A stretch of DNA of 64,000 nt from Montifringilla adamsi (lineage: Eukaryota; Chordata; Aves; Passeriformes; Passeridae), in NCBI GenBank assembly GCA_017590115.1, contig JAGGNK010003335.1:10540286-10604285 (forward strand), read 5' to 3'. The notes beneath the pieces are model-generated. The model ran no database searches. It saw nothing but the letters and a program-made list of their open reading frames with translations, and was not told the origin of the DNA. Within the stretch, counting starts at the first letter, position 1, and the number at the start of each line of letters is the position of its first letter. Both the position numbers and the translations under genes were made by a program. Shown here piece by piece: positions 44,601 through 56,800 of the stretch.

Positions 44601-45965
44601 GGGGAAGGATGCTATAAAGATATCAACCCTGGTGTTTGTATTTACTTCTTCAGGTGAATAAGTAAATAAATCAGATGCAACTGGTGTAAGAAAAGAAATA
44701 AATTATAGTGGCATTCAAGCTGAGCTAGGAGAATGACCTGTGCCATGGTCCAGGCAAATGATCCAGCACCTTGCTGTGAACACATCAATCTTCTCCTGTA
44801 GTGACACAAAGGATTAAAGACTCATCAGTGGTGTTATCTAATTTAGAGGTGCCCAGTGAGACCTCAGGAGGGTTAGCAAGTTGCTATGAGCTTTTGTTTG
44901 GAAGTTGTTTTATTTCTGGGTAAAACATTGAGCTTATGAACAGAAATGGAAGTATGACTTTTTTTCCCCTGCTGCATTTAAAGGTTTTCAGTGTTTTGAT
45001 TTCTGGAAAATTTTTGTTTCTTTAACTGCTGCAATGCACACAAAGGTGAGATTTGTCCTTCTGGGAAACTCAGCACAAGTACATCAATCTATTTGAATCC
45101 CAAGGGCTTGCTGAGAGAAGCCTTGTATGGATCTTGATTCACCTTTGAATAGGAGTTAATTTTTGTTACAACCACAAATGAGTAGCAATTTCAGTGTTGC
45201 CTTTTTCCTCCCCCCCCACCCCATTTTTTTTCTTATGATTTTATTCTAAATCTTACATTATTTCACTTCATAAGTAAAGCTCTTCAAAAGAGTCTTTTAA
45301 AAGAGTAGGCTTTTGCACAGAAAAATTTTGTTTCTGCCCTTCAATCAGAGTCTCCCATATAAGAGAAAGCCCAGGGAACAAGCAGAACTAAGTTTTTTCT
45401 TGTCATGTCTTGCCACTGTAATTTTTGGAACATGGCAGATTCAGGTTTTTTGACAGTTAATTGGTGGCAACTGCTGTAACACTTTGCTTTCCTTCCAGTC
45501 AATGTTCTGTGCAAAGGTAAAAAGGCATCTAAGGAACTTGTGATATTTTGGTGGACCACCAGATGCCAGCAGAGCTGGGAGACACCTTTTGCCACCTCTG
45601 TCCCTGGGGTGACAATGCTGCTGCAGAGGTGACTTGCCCAGAGCTGGAGATGCTCAGAGCAATCACTCTGAGCCAGTCACCATCTCCTCTGAGTCCTGCA
45701 ATTCTCAAAACTTTATGCTCACAAATAAATGAGGGATAGACCCCCTCATTTCATAGAGTCAATGTGCTAAACCAGCAATATTTTGGAGATGCCTGCTCCC
45801 AATTCTGGAGTGCTTGATGCTGCCCAGGGCCAAAACGAGCGGCTCTGTGGGCAGGCCTGGTGAAGAAATACCTCTCTTTATTTCTCCTGGGGCTATAAGT
45901 GGCTTGAGTTTCCTGAGGATGGCTTCTTGTTGTCAAATTATCAGTTATTATACTGTTGTTGAAAT
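41682..45965. other. Intergenic, no gene recognised
   Basis: The block 41695-42075 is open in several frames on both strands at once. This reflects its GC-richness and low stop density, and none of the translations is recognisable. The stretch 42480-42680 is AT-rich with TTAATTGC and TTTAATTACCC cores and no repeat character. An A11 run lies at 44181-44191. Nothing else is recognised. Confidence 0.5.
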
Positions 45966-46260
45966 GCTGGAGTGAATATCTCAAGTGCCACTCGAGCTGC
46001 AGCAGCAGATTTGTTGGCGAGCGGAGGAGACGGCGAGAGAACACAATGCTCGCCCAGGGAGAGGTTGGAGTTGTCACTTCCCTCTTTAATGGAGACAGGA
46101 AAGGTAATTAACAGCCAGCCTTGTGTACAGATTCCTATTTCATGGGGAAGATGACTCATTTTGGCTCTGAGCAAGCATGAGAATGAAATTAAACCAACTC
46201 CTGGTGCCACGCCAGTGACTTTGGCATTTTAAAAATATCTCCCCTCTGTGTCCCAATACA
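45966..46260. promoter_or_regulatory. Candidate conserved non-coding element (enhancer-like), unproven
   Basis: A non-repetitive block that keeps a cluster of CpGs (CACTCGAGC, GTTGGCGAGCGGAGGAGACG, GCTCGCCC within about 70 bases) in a CpG-poor neighbourhood. It is followed by TGTCACTTCCCTCTTTAATG, AAAGGTAATTAACAG, a TGACTCA AP-1-type site (46151-46157) and ATGAAATTAAACC. Retained CpGs plus homeodomain and AP-1 type motifs are typical of vertebrate regulatory elements. Whether it is conserved cannot be judged from one sequence. Confidence 0.3.
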
Positions 46261-49200
46261 AGCTCAAAAATATATTTTCAAAATCAGTATGTGCTTTGTG
46301 GGAACAGGGGTTTCCAGGCTCTCTCTGTAGGTGAAATACAGCTTTTATTTTCCTACTTGCATCCAAATTCATTCATTTAGTAACCTCACAGTGTATTAGT
46401 TGTGTGGTTTTTATGTGCACCAACTTGTTTCCATAGAGTATTTAAAGTGTACTAGCTCAAGGTTAGATTTATTGGAGCAGTCAAGGAGTTTGTAGAAGGG
46501 TGTGTTGGACAGGATACATGGAACATGATGTTGGGAAAGGCTGCAGTTATTCCCTCTGCTAAGATTGTGCTCCCTACAGCTCTCTCCTGCATCCCTGATT
46601 GTCAGGATGGATGAGCCACGCTCTGCCTGGAGCTTCTCTCCATCTCCAAAGGGCTGTAGGTGTTTTGTGTGTGTGATGAGTCAATGGGAAACTCTGAAGA
46701 AAGTTGCAATTTATGCATTAAAGTTTGGACAAAAGTGCTGCAAAAAAAATGCATGACCCTGTAATAATTAGATTAACGTATTCTTTGTTCAGTGATGTGG
46801 GTTTACTCTGTTGTCCACTTTGGGAAGTGACTGATGACCAGTTAGCCTTCCCTTGTCCTTGCTTCTGTCTCTTCATGCTGCAAGCCTTTGGTTTTTCCCT
46901 CTGAACAATCTGTTTCCATATTTGTGTCTCTCAGTGGGTGTCTGGGTATCCTCCCCAGCTCGTGGAGAGGCTCTGAAGGCAGCACTCAGGTCTGCCCCAG
47001 GCTGGGTGAGGAACCTTTGTGCTGGGTGGGATGAAAGCGGGCAGTTACCTGCTCCCTCAAGGACACAGCTTCCTAAATGGCACATCCTGACCTGTGGGAA
47101 TTGCTGCAGGATGTGCCTCCTGCTCTGGGAGGGAGCTGGGGATGAGCAGCAGCTGGCTGAGGGCAGGACTCTGCTCCCTGCCCTGTGCAGCAGCCAGGGG
47201 TCTGTCCCTCTGTGCTGGTCACAGTTTCTCCAGGGTCACCTGTGCTAACACTGAGCAGTGAACAAATGAGTTAGAATTCCAGCTTATATTTACTTTTCAC
47301 AGTTGTAAAGAACTATCCAGTGCCTTTTTACTACTCTGCCAGTGTAATAACCAGACATATCTTGAGATATTCTAAATAAATTCTGGTGCTTATGCTGTCA
47401 ATTTTTTGTACAATGTGGTAGAGACCTTGGATTATTTAAAAAAAATTATTTATTAAGGAAAAACAGCCATAAATAACCCTCTACTGATGGACTGATTCAT
47501 TACCTCCTCCCCCGCCCATTTCCAAAATAACAACCCAGATCCAGCTCCCCACCAGCTTTACCACAGCAGGAGCAGAATTTAGATAATGAGGGCATGAGGA
47601 AAAGGTTACTAAACAAAGCTAAGGGAGTTAAATTTAGAAAAGAAAGAGCTAACAGGTGGCTAGAGAAAAGGGAGGGAGGAAGACTTTGGAGAGGCAGTGA
47701 ATAGAAGTGTGATTGCATTCGTTATGGGGTTTGTATAATAGAGAAAATGTTGGGAGTAAAATAAACTCCACAAAGAAATATTTAAAAATGTATTGTTTGC
47801 AGAAAACTGTAATCAATCTAACTGACAGTCAGAAAGGTCTATTTAAATTGCAGGGCTTCTCTCCCTTGCACTCCTACCAAAATCTGCTTCAATAAATTGG
47901 GAAGAGTATAGAAACAGATACTGAACATGACAAGTTAAACAATTTTTAAGTCCTAACTGGATTTGCACCTCCCTTTCCTGTATTTTATGGTATGGTCTGA
48001 CATGATTTTGGTCCAAGGGCTCATCTTGGGATGATAATACCAAGATCCAAAAGACTTCCAGGCCTTTGCTGGCTCGTGTGTCTTCATATCAAGTTGTTTT
48101 TTTGCCTCAAAGCCAACTTTTATCAAAGGAAGCATATAAAAGCAGGGATATAGCACAAAGTCATTTACCTGCTGCTTTCATTTGGCAATGATAGCTTTGA
48201 CTGCAACTGTGCTCCATAGACTGACTCCTAAAGCAGAGATTAATTGTCCATGTGGGGGACTGAGATGTAGCTAAAGAAAGAAACTGAAGTTTGGCCAATG
48301 CCCTTGGTCTCACTTCTTATGTTGGAGGATATTGCCTGGAAGAAGGATTTGGTTCACAGTGTGTGATAAGAGTGACTTTGTGAGTAATACAATGCTGGGA
48401 TTTTTGTTGCTGTTTTTCTTCTTTTTTTTTTTTTTTATTGGTACCAAGGCTTCCTTAGTTTTTTGTTTTATTCAAAATAGAAGAAAACTGCATCTTGGCC
48501 ACAGAGCCCAAAGAGTTTTCAGATATATTTGACTACAGAAATAATATTCATTTTTCACATTACTTATCTGTGATGCTTCTTGGCTCAATCTATCAGTAAT
48601 GGACTCCAGAAATGCCTAGCTCTTCACATATGGAGCCTAAATGAATTTTCATATGTAAATATTAACGTTGCATGCATTTGAAGTTGGACAGATGAATCCC
48701 AAATGAAGTGCTCCCTGTACTGAGCTGGAATTTGGGAGTCTCAGCTGCACAACCTTTCAGAAGTTTCTGTCAGTAGAGCAGTATTAAGCCCCTAGGTAAC
48801 ATATTATTGTTTATACTTAGTGGAAATCCTCCAAGGATTACTTTCTTTCTTCTCATAGAGTTTGACTAGATTAAGGAGGTGTATTATGATAGTGCTGTGT
48901 CACTACTGGGCTTTAGCTGAAGGAGTAACTTTAATTTCTGCTGTCCCTGAACCATTCACTGTCAGCTGTGCATTTATAAGGCCACAGTCCTTTTATGGTA
49001 CCTATGGTACACACCTGTGCCTGGTGTGTCAGAGCATCATCCTGAAGATGATGTTTCAGTCTCTGTTTATGATTCAGGGACAAACTCTTGGATTTCTTCA
49101 TTGACATGATGGCAACTGACACCATTTTCAGGAATATTAGCTCTGAACAGGAGCATTTAGGTAGTGCCACAGCCATTGTTCTGAGGAGAATAATGAGGTT

Positions 49201-50429
49201 TTCTTTCTCTCTCCTTTGTTAATCCCTGGAAAACATAGCCCTGGCTGCCTCAGTCAGCTTTAAAAAGGAAAATGCAGCGTGCAGACTCCTGGTCTCCACT
49301 CAGTGGAAATACTTTTATTTTGGACATCCTTTTTATTCAGCAGATTGGCCTAATCTCAGATGGCCTTTCGATCCAATTCTGCCCTGACTTTGATTGATGC
49401 TATCTCTCTATTTGGGGATTGACTAATTAAGGCTATGCTATCTAAAATCAGTTTTCTTTGTTTGCTGGTTTTTTGTTTTGGTGGGTTTTTTCCCACTCAA
49501 CTACTTGGAGTTTGAAATGGAGCAGGGCACCCTGTTGTACAACTCCTTTTAAAGTATTTTGTTTCCCAGTGTTAAAACCCAATCAGATTTAAACTCTTCT
49601 CTTTATTTTAGAGTTTTCTCTGATGCAATCTACCTGTACTTATTTAACCCAATCACTCTGTTTCAGATTACTGTGTTGTTAATTATAGTATTGATTACCT
49701 CCTCCCCTCATTCATTTTTTAATTTTTTTGGCTTCTTTACCCAGTAGCTTGAAATACCGCAGGCAAGTTTGTATAGCACATCCTTGAAATTACACTTGGA
49801 AACTATTACTTGGACAGTTACTTTAGAGGCATTCTTGGAGGTCATTACAGTTTTTGTCAAGAACAGTTTAATTCTCTGCCATTTCCCACTTTTGTTATTA
49901 TTGTGGATTGTCATGGGAGCAGGTTAATTTGGTCCAATTTCCTCCTCGTGTTCTGTCCCTCATCTCATGAATGCAAACACGTGGAAACTGGACTCTGCAG
50001 AAGATTAAATCTATGGCAACAAGTAATTCCTGTGACAGAGGCTTTAATGAAAAGAGAAAAAGACCTTAAAATATCTCCTTTCACTTAATAAGGATAATGT
50101 GAGCAGTGGTAGGAAAGCCACAGGAGGACAGCTCTGACCTGTGCTAGTCACATGGCAAGCCATGATGGGACTGGCCTTTGGGTATGAGCATGTGGGAAAG
50201 CCACTCCATGGGCAGGCAGGATTAAATCCCATCTCTCTGAAAAGCTGAGGAAGCTCCTCAGTGGTGCCCCAGGAGGAAATGTGCATGAAGGGCCAGCTGC
50301 TGCAGTGCTCATTGCACACTGTCCCCTGCCCTGCTCAGTGCCAAGGACAATGTGGAAATGGAAACAGCCATCACCTGGCCAGCCAAAGCCTGTCTAGGGG
50401 CAGATGTGTAGAAAAAGGCAGGAGAAATT
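46261..50429. other. Intergenic, no gene recognised
   Basis: No exon is recognised. The open frame at 46853-47248 (+, 131 codons) lies in GC-rich DNA without a domain. A T-rich run lies at about 48422-48436. At 49370-49400 the text CGATCCAATTCTGCCCTGAC faintly resembles old reptile and bird repeat text. Confidence 0.55.
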
Positions 50430-50880
50430 AACATTGACCCTGTCTCAGACAAATCTTTCTAGTTTTTTGGCAATTGCTGGCTTAGGGGTGCTCAAGCCAG
50501 GCCTTTGGGTGCTAAGTCTTCATGACTTTATGAACCTGTCTCAGACAAATCTTTCTAGTTTTTGGCAATTGCTGGCTTACGGGTGCTCAAGCCAGGCCTT
50601 TGGGTGCTAAGTCTTCATGACTTTGTCTAGTCCTTTACTGAATCCTTTTAAAACTCTTTGTCTCGTGCAATAACTTGTGTCAAGGAGTTCCATAAATTAA
50701 CTGTGTAAAAAAGCACTTTATTTAATTTGTGTTAGACATGCTGCCTGATCATTTCATCAAATTCCACCCCTCACTCCCATTTATTAAGTTGGTAGTAGGT
50801 GCCCTCTCATTACCTTTCCACTCAGGATTTTACAGACTTGGTACTCCCCTTTCCATCACTCTCCTTCCATGCTCTAGAGA
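50430..50880 (-). repeat. Relic of an old amniote-type CR1 LINE 3' region, with a later tandem duplication
   Basis: On the plus strand the phrases occur in this order: TTGTCTAGTCCTTTACTGAA, GTCAAGGAGTTCCATAAAT, TTAACTGTGTAAAAAAGCAC, AGACATGCTGCCTGATCATT, TTTATTAAGTTGGTAGTAGG, AGGATTTTACAGACTT. This is the reverse complement, in the same order, of the CR1 3' region abundant in turtles and crocodilians (recalled: CAAGGAGTTCCACAGGTT, GACTGTGCGTTGTGTGAAAA, CCTGCTGCCTATTAATTTCA, ATGATTTTATAGAC). Divergence is high, so the insertion is old. Similarity fades after about 50840, so the right boundary is approximate. Confidence 0.72.
50439..50624. repeat. Tandem duplication, period 96 bp, two copies
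   Basis: Copy 1 is 50439-50529 and copy 2 is 50535-50624. Both run from CCTGTCTCAGACAAATCTTT to GTGCTAAGTCTTCATGACTT. I see only two differences: one T less in the T run of copy 2, and TTAGGGG versus TTACGGG. The duplication is therefore much younger than the CR1 relic whose 3' part it contains. Confidence 0.95.
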
Positions 50881-53800
50881 GAGCCCTTAAGGAATTCAGA
50901 CCTATTCAATGGGAGAGGCCAGCTTGGAGCTGCTCCTCAAGGTCAGAGTCAGTCCAGGAGGCTTTAGCATGGCTTTTAGGGTAGCTTTTTATAGCTGGAA
51001 TCAGAGTTTGTTGTCACCTGCCTGTCATCCTAGGGAGAAAACCATTACTTTATGTGAGTTTATTGATAGCAGGGCTGTGACTGATGACTAATCCAACACT
51101 GGGCTTCTCCTAAGACTTGTCTCTTGCTGGCTCTTCTCTTGACCTAGCCTTAACCCTCAGCATCCTTTGACCAGAGGAGGAAAGGGAGCAGGATGAAGAA
51201 TAGATGCTGTATTTCAGTGAGATTGCCTGGTCCATCATTTAGATGTGAGTGTGAACTTAGCTCAGCAGGTCAGTCCAACCCTCCTGTGCTGCCATCTCAG
51301 TGACTTCACTAAAAGCCAAACACACTTCAACCATAAGCTTCTGGCCTCTCCCTGGATCAGGATGAGAGTGATCTCCTTGCTGTGGTGCAGCTGTGACCAT
51401 GGTCCCCCCTGATCCTGACCTACTGGGGTAAAAGCCAGTGCCTACTCTGTGCTTCCAGGCTCCCTGGGTGTCATTTGGAGCAGTAAGTCCTCTGCCTCCT
51501 TGCAATCTGTGCTGCAGCATCTCTGTATAACTCACAAGTGTTGCTAAAAGACTGCCGTGGCAGCATCTGGGAGGTTGCACCCACCAGCTGAGAGGTTTTG
51601 TTGCTGAAAACTGGCTCCTTTTTATGTGAAGAAATCAATATTTTTATAAGCTGAAGGTTGGGGTTTTTTTCCCCAGTTCTGGATGCTCCCAAAAGCAAAA
51701 ATGTTCCCATCAGGTATTAAAATCTGGTTTTTGCTTTCAGCAGCAGGCAGGGATGTGTGTTGTTACTGTACTTGGACTAAATGTCACTCAGGATAATACA
51801 GAGCTGCAGACAAGCATTGCTCTAAAAGCAGGCCCTTGTCTTTCTGTATTTCCTCAGCACACTGAATGTTTGGCTAAGCTCCAGGAACTTTCCAAACACA
51901 AACAAGCATTTATGTTTTAAGCCTTTTTATCAGTCTTTGCTCTGTCTGAGCTGGGATGTGGGCAGCCTTTCTAATGAAGTGTATGCAGGATTGTTAATGG
52001 CTTTCCTATCCACCTGTGCAACAAAAATATCCCAAATTTTAAATATTAAATCACTAAAAGTTTGGGTTTTTAGAAGTATATCACTGTCTTCTTTTCACTA
52101 AACAGTATTAGAAGAATGGGGAAAGTATGGATTTGATTAAAACCACAATTTTTTCTCAAGTAAACGGATAGCTGCATGTGTATGGTGAGGACATGAAATG
52201 CAGGTTGAAGCTTTTGGATGTGGCTTGTGCTGGAATGAACTTGGGCAGCACTGGCACATCCCTGTCCCCTGCTCAGTGGGTGGCAGTCCCACCAGCTTCC
52301 AGTTAGAGCAAATAACAACCAAATTAATAACCCTTGTGCAGCTGTGTGAGACAGCCAGCCATTCAGGATTTCTAAATGCATTTCTGACAGAAATAGCACT
52401 AACTACCTTTAGTGGCAGGGAAAAGTGGGAACTGGGAGCAGCAGGGTGCTGTGCCATCTCCAGTGCCCCAACACTGTTTCAGGGTGTTGCCCTGCAGTCA
52501 TTGCAATCTCACTGGCATTTTGACTTGATGAAGTTTGAATTGCTGATGCTCAAGATGAGCTTGTTACAAACTCTAGTAAAGAATTCCGGGGCTTTTACTC
52601 TGCTCTCCTTCCTTCCCCAGACTCGCTGAAATGAAAAAGAGATACATTTAAAATACATACATTTAAATATGTAGATGTATTTTAGATTTGAAGATGCAAT
52701 CTGTGGCTCAGCCCTTAGTTTATGTCTCTTATGGCAGTGGGACGATCTCCAAAATAAGCTACTAGCTCTGAATGCTACCACAGCAAAACTTGGTCCCAAA
52801 TAGTGCCTTGAAATAAAGTCTCATCAGCTGCAAGATGTGCTTTGTATTCAGAATGTTGATCATACGGACTCATTTCCCATACATTTATGGGTCCCATGCT
52901 ATCCTCTCCCTCCTTAGGCAGCAGCAGCAAGTCCTCAAAAGTGAAATTTAAACATAAATGTTTGTCTCTTTGGATTCAAATTTCACTTGCATCAAACAGC
53001 ATCTGAAATGATCTCATTTATGTTTTCATCAAATAGGTAAGTAGGAATTATTGAGTAATACCCTGGATCTCTGTGGGGAGCTCAGCAGAAGTCAGCTGCA
53101 GGTGTGCAGGTGTGGAAAGGGACAGGACTGGGATTCCCCAGCTGCATTTCCTGTGCTCCCTTATCAGGATCCTTCTCACTAAAACAGCTGAGAAAGGCAC
53201 AGCGCAGCAGTGGGGCAGAGCAGCTCTGGAGAGCAGGGGTGTGCTGGTGGCAGCTGCTCAGGAAGGTGGCTGAGAAACACCAGGTCCTGCCTGTGTCCAG
53301 ACTGAAGGACACAGAGACCTGTGAGGGGGGGACACTTCTGAGCCAGCTGCTGTCACAGGAGTGGGTTCATGTGCTGAATGAATTGGGCTTTGAGGAGTAG
53401 TCTTTGATATGCCAGACTTTTTCTTAAAAAATCAAATATTTGTGTTCAACCACAGTTCAGTTTTAAAACTCTAAGGCAGCACTGGAGTTCATCATGCCTC
53501 TCTTTCATTCCAGGAGTCTTTATTTATTTTTTTCTCACCCCTGTTTCTGGCTGGTCCCTGTTAGCATGCAGCTCTCCTTGCATCTAGAGATCAAAAAATC
53601 CTGTCTATATGACAGGACTATTGAAAGTAAAAAGGGGATAAAAGACTGATAGCTGGGAATAAAGCCAATGTTGTGATTTCTCTAAAAGCACCCTTCTGAA
53701 GTGCAAGTGCTCCAAAAAGGCACCAGATGTTGTGTGTGTGTGCTTTTAATATAGCTTTGACTAGAGGGAAGAGATAAAGATGGTTATCTCTAAAAAAGGG

Positions 53801-56800
53801 GTTTCAGGGCAGGAGATGATGAGCTGAAGACCAAATGCTCCTGTTTGTCTCTACCTGTCAGGGAGAGGAGGAACATTTCAGCTGATTGATCTTTGGGCTG
53901 GATCATCTGTGTCTAGTAGGCAACAGACACTTCACACCTCGAGTTTCTCACAAATGAAGAGGGGATGTGTTTTAGCACCTGCTGTGGCTGGGGATTCCCT
54001 TTACTCCTGCAGAGGGATGCCCTCAGTGTGCTCCAGGCAATGAACCTTCCCTGCAGAGTAGATCCCCAGGTCTGCCAAGAGAGAAGGAAAAAAGTCAACA
54101 TCTGGCCCTGCCCACCCTGCTGTCCTGCTGGTCCTTGCACAGCCATCCCAGCTTGGGAAATGAGTTGGGGATGGGGGTTCTTGTATAAAGTTGTTGTTGG
54201 AGAGCTGTCTGCAAGGTAGGGCAAGGCTCAGGGCTGCAGAGAGAGTCAGATTGGTCCCTGCAGTCCAAGATCAGTGCTGGGGCTTGGCAGCCAGTTTCAA
54301 TCCTCCCAGAGACTTCTTCCTTTTCTTTCTGTTCCCCATTTTATCAGTACAGGGTGGCTCTGGCTGTCCCAGATGGGCATTAATGCATAATGCACATATC
54401 TTCATCCCTGTACATCTCTTCAGGGAGAGCTCCTAATGTGACTCAGGTCACACTGGGACAACTGGGAATGCTCTGTGAGAGAAATCCTCTTGTTAAATGT
54501 TTGCAAGCACACAGCTGACACAACCTCACTGAGATCAGAGGAGCTGTGGCAGAAGTTTCTGCTCAGCAGCTGTGAATTGTTAGCACTGCCAAGCCTGGGC
54601 TCTGTTTCTGAACGCATCTCCGCTGGCAGGAGAAGCTGTGAACAAAACAAGGTGCTTGGGAGGAAAGGGACTCAGCTCAGTGCACTGGGAAGGCTGAGGG
54701 GGTTTTCCCTCCCCCCTAGTCATTTATCTGAACAACTCAAATTACAAAATGAGGCTGCTAATGCTGAGGTAGCCTGATGATTGCCACGGGGTCAAGGAGC
54801 CACTGTGCTCCTGGTGCCAAATCACTAATGCTCTGAGCAGCTCTGAGTGGTGCGAGTCCCTTTCTGTGTCAGTCATTTCTGCTGTACAAGAAAATAGAGA
54901 GAAAAAGAGGAGACAAGGAAGGAGCAGGCATCTCCTGGAAAACCTGGGAGACTGCACCAGAGCACGAGCCCTCCTGGGGCACATGAGCAATCTCAGTGTT
55001 GTTTGTGGGCATATTGTTAAGGAAATGTTTCTAAATAATAGCTCTGTTGCAGTTTGACTGTGAAGAAAGCTTATTTAAGCATGATTTCTCCCAGAACATT
55101 TAGTGTTTTTCTTTTCTTTGGACAAACATAGAAGGGTAAGATGGATCCATCCACAAAAGCCCCAAAAGCTTCTGCTTTCACCAGCAGAGCTGGCTGTCAG
55201 CTGGGATGGCCAGGAGCATCACTCTTGGAGCATCTCAGTAATTGGACTTTGCCAAGGAAGAAGTAAATAAAAGGTACCCAGAGAGGATTGCTCCAATAGC
55301 TTGGATTTCACAAATTGAAAACATATTAACTTCTGACAGCTCTGTTCTTCTATAGACAAAACAGCTGCATTCCCAGGAGCTCTGTGCTTAAAGTTTTAAA
55401 CCTTTTCCCTTCTGGTGAATTCTTTGTGCATCTAAAGAAGGCTCCCAGAGCATTTTATATTTTTTTTACACTGTTTTGTACCTTGGTTTATCATTCAACA
55501 CCAAAGCCAGAGGGCTCAAAATGTTCTTTTGCATCTGATTTGGCAGCATTTCACTTCCACTTGGCACTGGGACATGTGTTTATGTCTCTTACTCCATGGG
55601 GTATGAGGCAGTAAGAAACTTGGCCCTCTGGATATTTATTACATTTGAACCCAGGGTTAGATATATTCTCTGGAACTCGGCAAGATTTCCATTCATTTTT
55701 TCTTTCCTCTGCCCATCCTCTCTCTCTTCTTGGTGCCTGCTGATAAAACTGAAGATAAAACTTTGCTTAAAGTTTTGGACACAGAAAATGTCAGGTGCAT
55801 CTTAGAAACAAACTTTTAGTTCTAGTTCATGGCTGCTCTGCCCTGCTAGGTAGTGCACAGTGTATTCCAGACTGGAACAGTTTGGGAGGAAGGAGACTTG
55901 TTAATATCTCATAACAGTTTTTTCTCAGGCTCCTAGAGGGAAAGCTCACTGCTTTGCCTCAGTCTGCCAAAATAGTTGAGTAAATAGGGGCCTTCTTTTT
56001 TTCCTTTTCCACATGAATGAATTTGGCTTGTGGATTTTCCAGTAAATCACTAGAAAACTATTTGTGATTTGGCCTTCTCTGTATGACTTCTGCTCCGACT
56101 GCCAGTTACGCCAAATAGAAAAACTGACAACAAGGCAGATTTATACTCCTTGTCTTAATATAAATTTGGGACACTTCTTGCTTTGTAATGAATTGCAGCC
56201 AACCCTTTCCTGTATCCATGAGAAGCAGAGGTAGATCCAAGGTTGTTTTGTTAACAAGTAGAGATGAGTGGAGCATGGACGACTTGTGAGGCAAACATGC
56301 CAGGTAATGTTGAATGGAACTGGCAGCACTGTTTTCCAGGCTTCTTGGGAAGCTGATCTGCTGCCTTTATGGCATTTTCATGCAGACATCCCTTGAAAAC
56401 ACCCTAGCCTTGCATACATCCTTTTTAGCCTCCAGTGATCAGATTTGTGCCTTTGCAGAGAAGATCCCAAGAATTCATTTCTACTGAGCCTTTCCAGACA
56501 TTGCTAACTGGCTTTCAAAACTTCAGCTTATAATTACTTTTGATTATATCAATGTTTATATGCCACTGTGCGTGCTCTGGGCCAGATGGTACTGCTATTG
56601 TTACCTGCATTGCAGATGCAATTTGGCCCAAATGGTGCTGTTAAGTCACCCCCAAATGTCTCTCGGGTGTCAGAGTTAAATATGAGCTTGTGTGAGTATA
56701 ATTTTTCCCTCCTACATATGAAACAGGGCAAAGTAGGTAGTGTGAAAGGAAAAAAAATAAATGTAACCAAGCAGTACAGCTGATACAAGGCTAATCCCTG

